From Achromobacter veterisilvae (GTDB lineage: Bacteria > Pseudomonadota > Gammaproteobacteria > Burkholderiales > Burkholderiaceae_B): a stretch of 64,000 nucleotides of DNA. Positions 59,352 to 64,000 of the stretch are shown piece by piece. The stretch lies in NCBI RefSeq assembly GCF_900496975.1, contig NZ_UFQC01000004.1:124001-188000 (forward strand), read 5' to 3'. The position numbers were made by a program, and so were the translations under genes. Under the pieces are notes generated by a model. The model saw only the letters and a program-made list of their open reading frames with translations. It searched no databases and was not told the origin of the DNA. Within the stretch, counting starts at the first letter, position 1; the number at the start of each line of letters is the position of its first letter.

Positions 59352-60358
59352 GTAGCGCTCAACGTGAGAACGACCTGGCCTCCAACCTGCGACAGCGTGG
59401 CCGTCAGGGTGGTCTTGCCGGTCAGAGTGACGGTCTGAGGCGTCGTGTCAACGGACGCGAGCTTTCCAGCCGAGGACCCGGCGGGATCGAACATTGTTCC
59501 GATGTCGGCCCCATTGGCGAGCTTGACTCCCGTGTTCGTCGCGCTGGTCCCGGCAGTCACCAGGGAATCCAGTTCCATTGACTGCAATGCCGGCGTGTTC
59601 TGGCCATTGTCGAGCCGCAGGCGCGAGTTGTTGGGGATCAGCCGAAACTGGAACCCTGTGAACATGAACAACGGCGCTGCCATCCCGAGCGCGCCGGCAA
59701 ATGAGGGCGCCGACAGCGGGCTCTGAATGGATTGGTCCGATGTGATGTCGTTGCGCACCACTTTCGAATAATCCACGACCCCAGGGTTACCCTGGAGGCC
59801 CGGAACTCCCTGTATGCCTTGGTTACCCTGTAACCCACGCAGGCCCTGCAGGCCTGGCGGCCCCTGTATACCCGGAACCCCCTGTATTCCTTGGGCCCCT
59901 CTACCGAATACAAACCCCGCAGACCAATCGCCTGAAGCCGCCGACAGCTTGAATGAGAGCAGGCCTGTATCCATGGCGAGGAAGGAAAAACCCTTCGGCT
60001 CCGTGTCGTACAGGCTTCGGTTCGCCGCGATATCGCGGGCATCGGCGTTGAAAGACGCGCCGACGGGACCCTGAGCCCCTGGGTTCCCTTGGGGGCCAGT
60101 ATTTCCGACCTGACCTTGTGGGCCTTCAGGGCCTGGCCGAGAGAGGTTTTCCTGGGCATCCGGCGTCAACTGTTCGACGCCCACAGTGCCGGCCTTCAAC
60201 GTTCCATCGTCGGCCTGCAGAAGCGCCTGATTCGCACGCAAAGCATTGATGCTGGTAGAGACGGCATCGTATTCGGCATTCAGCGCACCGTGGTCTGTGC
60301 GGTCTGGGTTGTTGTCCAGGAAATTCTTCTGCCGGACGTACTCAGGGGCTTGGCTCAT
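59348..60358 (-). CDS. Collagen-like tail fibre protein
   Basis: A 336-residue protein in four parts: an N-terminal anchor (residues 1-60, shared with the fibre protein at 61082-62377), a first collagen-like Gly-X-Y stretch (about 75-100), an insert, a second Gly-X-Y stretch (about 155-195, e.g. GIQGVPGIQGPPGLQG), and a beta-rich C-terminus. Collagen repeats form trimeric stalks in phage fibres. The receptor is unknown. Confidence 0.82.
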   Translation of the reverse strand: MSQAPEYVRQKNFLDNNPDRTDHGALNAEYDAVSTSINALRANQALLQADDGTLKAGTVGVEQLTPDAQENLSRPGPEGPQGQVGNTGPQGNPGAQGPVGASFNADARDIAANRSLYDTEPKGFSFLAMDTGLLSFKLSAASGDWSAGFVFGRGAQGIQGVPGIQGPPGLQGLRGLQGNQGIQGVPGLQGNPGVVDYSKVVRNDITSDQSIQSPLSAPSFAGALGMAAPLFMFTGFQFRLIPNNSRLRLDNGQNTPALQSMELDSLVTAGTSATNTGVKLANGADIGTMFDPAGSSAGKLASVDTTPQTVTLTGKTTLTATLSQVGGQVVLTLSAT

Positions 60359-60648
60359 TTCGCATCCCCTCCCCCAAGTTTGAAGGCGATAAGGCGCCGA
60401 GCGGCAAGCTCCAGCACCTGTTCGCCAAGGATTCCAAGGCCTGCTCCGGCGCCGATCACAACAGGCATCGGAGCGTCAGGGAACGGAATGTAGATGAGCG
60501 CCGCCACCGCCGCGACGGCGCTTCCCAAGATGGTGCGACCCAACACGACCCGCCACGAGAGCTTCTCCTGGCTTGTCAGGGCGCGCCCGACTGCGATGAG
60601 CGCGCCCACGCCAGCCAGCCATGCAATCGTCTGTTTCCAGTCGTTCAT
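60355..60648 (-). CDS. Holin candidate
   Basis: A 97-residue membrane protein with two or three helices (AWLAGVGALIAVGRAL; AVAALIYIPF; VVIGAGAGLGILGEQVL) and a charged C-terminus. Size and layout fit a phage holin. It lies with the fibre genes, about 14 kb from the endolysin and spanins. Confidence 0.75.
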   Translation of the reverse strand: MNDWKQTIAWLAGVGALIAVGRALTSQEKLSWRVVLGRTILGSAVAAVAALIYIPFPDAPMPVVIGAGAGLGILGEQVLELAARRLIAFKLGGGDAK

Positions 60649-61082
60649 GCTGGAATCTCCTGGTCGAGGGTCGGCGCCAGCAGCGCGTCGCGCCGGTCGA
60701 TCTGGAGCAAGCCCTTGCTGATATACAGGTCGATGCCCGCCGCCGTTGCGGGGTCTGTCACATCAATGAACTGCGCGGCGAGAAATTCGTCGTATATGAG
60801 ACCGATGTGCATATCAGCGAAGCTAGCTGCACGGACCGCCATCTGCTCGTCAAGACTGAATCTCTGACGGAACTCCCGCACGCTGAATATCGTGCGAGGC
60901 GCTGCCGGAGGCTCCGGCTCGGGATCTGGCTTGGGCGGAAGCGCGATGCTGAAACCACCCTCGACGGAAACCACTTTCCCATCCAGCATGCCGGCAAGCG
61001 CGGCAGCATACTGGTCATCGGTGATCTCGATACCGCCGGGGATCGGGTCATGGCTGATCTGGTCATCTGCGGCGTAGGGCAT
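60645..61082 (-). CDS. Hypothetical fibre-associated protein (assembly-chaperone-like start)
   Basis: A 145-residue protein. The N-terminal third (IPGGIEITDDQYAAALAGM, GKVVSVEGGF, PPKPDPEPEPP) resembles tail-fibre assembly proteins. The C-terminal part (FSVREFRQRFSLDEQMAVRA, then DLYISKGLLQIDRRDALL) is common after phage fibres. It lies between the two fibre genes and overlaps the holin by 4 bases. Confidence 0.65.
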   Translation of the reverse strand: MPYAADDQISHDPIPGGIEITDDQYAAALAGMLDGKVVSVEGGFSIALPPKPDPEPEPPAAPRTIFSVREFRQRFSLDEQMAVRAASFADMHIGLIYDEFLAAQFIDVTDPATAAGIDLYISKGLLQIDRRDALLAPTLDQEIPA

Positions 61083-62377
61083 CAGAGGATCCTCATGTAA
61101 TAGGTAGCGCCAGCGTTGCGCATCCGCGTTTCTGTTGATGTGCGTACCGACGTGCCACCGGTCGGTGCGTCAAAGACAACGTTTGCAGTAGTCTCGATGT
61201 AAAACCCCATGCTGGAGATGCCGACGGAAAGTGAGCCATCTGAACTACCCATGGCATCGGCTGACAACCCGACGGAGCCGCTACCGCGTCGCGCGCGCAG
61301 AGCAAATTTTTGAAGTGCGTCATCTTGAACATCACCGGAAGCGCCTGCGCGTATACCGCGGCGCTCAGTGTTGACCAAGTTGATCGTGACCCCATTCAAC
61401 GGGCTATCTGCAAGCGCAATTACGGCAGTCGCAGTTAGAAGCGGTGCGCTTCCGGACACAGACTCGCCGCTGAGAACGCCAGCGTTGTATGGATCTGATG
61501 CCGAGAGTTTTATGTAGCGACAGCCAGGAATATCTGTGGGTGGAATGTCGGCACCGGGAATATGGTCCCAGACGGCCACAAGCTCACCAATCCCTCTTGT
61601 CGCCCATTTCGGGCTTGCCGTAGTGAGGGCGGCATAGTATTTAGCGGAATACTCGTCACCGACTACTGGACCATCCGTCTTCGTGGCCCACTGTTGCGCC
61701 AGCGTAGCGCTCGATACCGCAACGGTCGCCGACGCAGCCGCGGCGCTCTCGCTCGTTGCTGCGCCACTAGCGTCGACCCATGCCGATGACGCACTGCCGG
61801 CCGCCGCAGACGCACTTCCAGCAGCATCTGAGGCGCTCGCAGCTGCGCCGACCGCCGAGCTATTTGCCTCGGTCACCGATCCTGCTGCGGCGGTAGCGCT
61901 TTCCCAAGCGCCTACGGCAGCCGCTACCGCGCTCGTGGCGCTCGTCTGTGCCGAAGCCTCAGACCCCGCTGCAGCCGCTTCGCTGATGCTGGCTGCCGAA
62001 GCGCTGACCTGGGCGCTGGTCTGCGCGGTCTGCGCGGCGTCGCGGGCGCTTGCGGCAGTGACCGACGCATCGACGGCGACCTGGGCAGCGTTATTCGCCT
62101 CCACAGCCGCCTGCTGGGCCTTCAATACGCTGTCATTGATGTTGCCCGAAAATTCTGCGTACAGCTCGTCCTTCAATTCGGGATCCAGCGCGTCCTTCGT
62201 GACGATCCCGTCGCGCAGCCCCCCGTCGTCCCGCTGGATCTTGGCGAGATTCCCGCGGATAGCGTTGATCGACGTAGCGACCGCATCCAGTTCGTTGTTG
62301 ATGGCCTGGTTGTCGGTCTGGTCGCCATAGTCGGCCGAGAAATCCTTGGTCCGGTTGTAGGCGGGGGGCTGCGCCAT
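61082..62377 (-). CDS. Tail fibre/spike protein with Ala/Ser coiled-coil stalk
   Basis: A 431-residue protein. Residues 1-70 (RTKDFSADYGDQTDNQAINN, DAVATSINAIRGNLAKIQRD) match the start of the collagen-like fibre in pattern (FxxxxxDxTDxxAxNxExDAVxTSINAxR). A long Ala/Ser-rich stretch (about 85-235) suits a trimeric stalk. The C-terminal 190 residues are beta-rich and end in ATYYMRIL. It overlaps the gene at 60645 by a single base. Confidence 0.8.
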   Translation of the reverse strand: MAQPPAYNRTKDFSADYGDQTDNQAINNELDAVATSINAIRGNLAKIQRDDGGLRDGIVTKDALDPELKDELYAEFSGNINDSVLKAQQAAVEANNAAQVAVDASVTAASARDAAQTAQTSAQVSASAASISEAAAAGSEASAQTSATSAVAAAVGAWESATAAAGSVTEANSSAVGAAASASDAAGSASAAAGSASSAWVDASGAATSESAAAASATVAVSSATLAQQWATKTDGPVVGDEYSAKYYAALTTASPKWATRGIGELVAVWDHIPGADIPPTDIPGCRYIKLSASDPYNAGVLSGESVSGSAPLLTATAVIALADSPLNGVTINLVNTERRGIRAGASGDVQDDALQKFALRARRGSGSVGLSADAMGSSDGSLSVGISSMGFYIETTANVVFDAPTGGTSVRTSTETRMRNAGATYYMRIL

Positions 62378-62383
62378 GGTCGC

Positions 62384-62824
62384 TTACTCCTGCGGTGCGC
62401 CGGTGCCGGCAGCGTCGGCAGGCTTCTTGGCCTCGCCCGCAGCCGAGGCGCGCCCGCGACCACGCCCGCGGGCCTCGCCGGTGCCGGCAGCGTCGGCGAT
62501 CTTGGCGATGGCTTCGTCGAGGCGATCGGCGGCGGTGTCGAGGTTGCCGGCGGCGCGCTTGCCGTAGACCTGCTCGACGACCAGGCCTTCTTCGTTGCCG
62601 CCGTACTTGGACGCCAGGCGGTTGAACTCGTCTTCCGACGCCGGCACCTCGCCCGCAACGTCGACGGCTTCCAGGGATTTCAGGTCCAGGACCAGGCCAT
62701 CGACGTTCTGGACGTTTTCCTCGCCATGGATAGTCTGCAGGATGGCCACTTCGTGCGGACGCACGGTGACCGGGGTGATGGTGTTCGCGTCGCGGCGGAT
62801 CCGCGCATGGATGACAAAAGGCAT
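62384..62824 (-). CDS. Hypothetical phage protein, Ala/Gly-rich tail
   Basis: A 146-residue protein: an ordered start (PFVIHARIRRDANTITPVTV, RPHEVAILQTIHGEENVQNV) and an Ala/Gly/Arg-rich C-terminus. AGAGAGGAAAC precedes ATG 62824. Directly after the capsid gene, it may be a capsid accessory or decoration protein. Confidence 0.65.
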   Translation of the reverse strand: MPFVIHARIRRDANTITPVTVRPHEVAILQTIHGEENVQNVDGLVLDLKSLEAVDVAGEVPASEDEFNRLASKYGGNEEGLVVEQVYGKRAAGNLDTAADRLDEAIAKIADAAGTGEARGRGRGRASAAGEAKKPADAAGTGAPQE

Positions 62825-62877
62825 AGTTTCCTCTCTGGAAAGAGCTGCCCGGCAGCCGAAGCCACCGGGCTGCCCGA

Positions 62878-63924
62878 TTAGGCGATGGCCAGGACCGAAT
62901 GCGCGTTGGAGCGCTTCAGGACCAGCGCCAGGCGCAGGTTGATCATCTGGAACAGCGACAGCACGTTGTGCGGTCGCACCGGGGTGACGATGTCCATGTC
63001 GTCGTCGCGCAGGTCGATGAACTTCGTGTTCAGGAAGTAGCAACGCTTCTCCCACGGGATCGTGGGCGAATCGAGCGCATCCAGCGTTTCGAAGTTCGGA
63101 TCCCAGACGATCGGCACGCCCTTGAAGAACAGGCCGGTTTCGGTGCCGGTGCCGGTGGCGGCGTCGATGCGCTTGGCCGTGCCGGACTCGGCGTTCTGGG
63201 TGATGGTGATCGTCTTGCGGTAGGCGTCGATGAACGCGGACCCGGCCAGGATGAAATCGGGCGAGCCACCGTTGCGGATGCACTTGCGCCACTGCAGTTC
63301 CATGGCGTCGGCCAGCGCGCCCGCAGTGCCCGACGCGATCGCCGTGACGGCGTTGTTGCGCCAGTACGTGGCCGTGGCGCGGTCCAGGCCACCGACGACG
63401 CCGGTCGCCGGCGCGGTGGCGATCAGGCCGTCCAGGCCCGTGACGGCATCGGTCGACGACGTGCCGTCGCGGTGCAGTTCCAGATCCAGCTTCTCGAAGA
63501 AGCCCAGTCGGAAGGACTCCATCTGCTCGTCGATCAAGTTGACCAACTGCACCTTCTCGCTTTGTTCGAGCTTGTAGGCGCCGCGTTCGCCCTCGCGGAC
63601 CTTGATGCCGTTGCCGAAGAGCGTGTCGTAGGAGATGCGGAAGGCATCCACGGCACGGCGCCACGGGAATGCGGCCTGGTCGGTCGTCTGGCGGGTGTTG
63701 AAGTTGACGGCGGCTTCACCGTAGGCCCACGCGAAATTGCTGTCGTAGGACTTGCGGACGTTCACCACCACGTTCTGCTTTGCGCCGAGAAACAGCTTGC
63801 GCTTGCTCATCAGCTTCTTCAGCAGGGGATGCTCCACGCCGATCTGATCGACCGGGGTGTTGCGCATGTAGTCGTCCAGGGAAACCTTCCCCAGATAGGC
63901 GAGATCACCAGGAGAAATGGGCAT
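62878..63924 (-). CDS. Major capsid protein
   Basis: A 348-residue protein with the make-up of a phage coat protein: MPISPGDLAYLGKVSLDDYM, KLFLGAKQNVVVNVRKSYDS, DEQMESFRLGFFEKLDLELH, GSPDFILAGSAFIDAYRKTI and VRPHNVLSLFQMINLRLALV. ATG 63924 has GGAG upstream. The portal and terminase genes would be expected beyond the right edge of the window. Confidence 0.82.
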   Translation of the reverse strand: MPISPGDLAYLGKVSLDDYMRNTPVDQIGVEHPLLKKLMSKRKLFLGAKQNVVVNVRKSYDSNFAWAYGEAAVNFNTRQTTDQAAFPWRRAVDAFRISYDTLFGNGIKVREGERGAYKLEQSEKVQLVNLIDEQMESFRLGFFEKLDLELHRDGTSSTDAVTGLDGLIATAPATGVVGGLDRATATYWRNNAVTAIASGTAGALADAMELQWRKCIRNGGSPDFILAGSAFIDAYRKTITITQNAESGTAKRIDAATGTGTETGLFFKGVPIVWDPNFETLDALDSPTIPWEKRCYFLNTKFIDLRDDDMDIVTPVRPHNVLSLFQMINLRLALVLKRSNAHSVLAIA

Positions 63925-64000
63925 TTGTCGCTCCAAGAATGAAAGTTGCAAAAAACCAACTTCCACACCGGTCCAGAACGCCAAGCTGGATGTGCTTGTC

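Noticed and set aside
45042-63984. A diversity-generating retroelement, expected because Bordetella phage BPP-1 has one
   Set aside because: No reverse transcriptase frame (YxDD motif) and no template/variable repeat pair were found near the fibre genes in this window. It could only lie outside.

Overview
The window looks like a chromosome segment of a GC-rich betaproteobacterium of the Alcaligenaceae, most likely Bordetella or Achromobacter. Three things point there: two periplasmic Bug-type solute receptors beside class III CoA-transferases, FecI/FecR/TonB-receptor iron-uptake triads, and familiar gene blocks (tpiA-secG-tRNA-Leu; rpsO-pnp; ilvI-ilvH-ilvC-pssA). The genus is an inference from gene content, not from a search.

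Host part (about 1-44,900). An EAL-domain gene is followed by an AT-rich gap, tRNA-Leu(GAG), a LysR remnant, secG, tpiA and a quinone oxidoreductase gene. Then come tRNA-Ser(UGA) and a first fecI-fecR-receptor triad (5.3-9.3 kb). Next is an acyl-CoA catabolic region (9.3-22.2 kb): CoA-transferase, acyl-CoA dehydrogenase, LysR, Bug receptor, acyl-CoA synthetase, UspA, HMG-CoA-lyase-like enzyme, a second Bug receptor, a second CoA-transferase, two overlapping LysR genes and a nitrilase. At 22,303-22,614 a tRNA-Leu(UAA) gene is split by a group I intron. A second fecI-fecR-receptor triad with a siderophore-esterase-like gene follows, then a PIN protein, threonine dehydratase, lipoproteins, pnp, rpsO, pssA, ilvCHI, a FUSC-family membrane protein, yaaA, a 3-hydroxybutyrate dehydrogenase and a Kef-type antiporter. 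Intergenic repeats are frequent, including GTAG-headed palindromes with tandem copies.

Prophage part (about 44,900 to the right edge). After tRNA-Ser(CGA) lies a prophage of short-tailed, P22-like type, cut off at the window edge. Most genes read leftward: capsid, two fibre proteins sharing an N-terminal anchor, holin, adaptor, gp10-like protein, three ejection-type proteins, the last with a lambda R-like transglycosylase domain, then a control block, small genes, a toxin-antitoxin-like pair, and an endolysin/Rz/Rz1 lysis cassette. A LexA-box gene sits at the host junction.

The most interesting block is 48,153-50,551. It resembles the P22 immI region. An Arc-like gene followed by a Rha-type gene reads leftward. 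A second Arc/Mnt-like gene reads rightward from a shared palindromic operator. The rightward gene overlaps two small membrane-protein genes. The first of these carries a 53-residue segment about 72% identical to part of the phage's own ejection-type transglycosylase encoded next door. I propose it as a superinfection-exclusion factor made by copying a piece of the injected protein, in the position sieA holds in P22.
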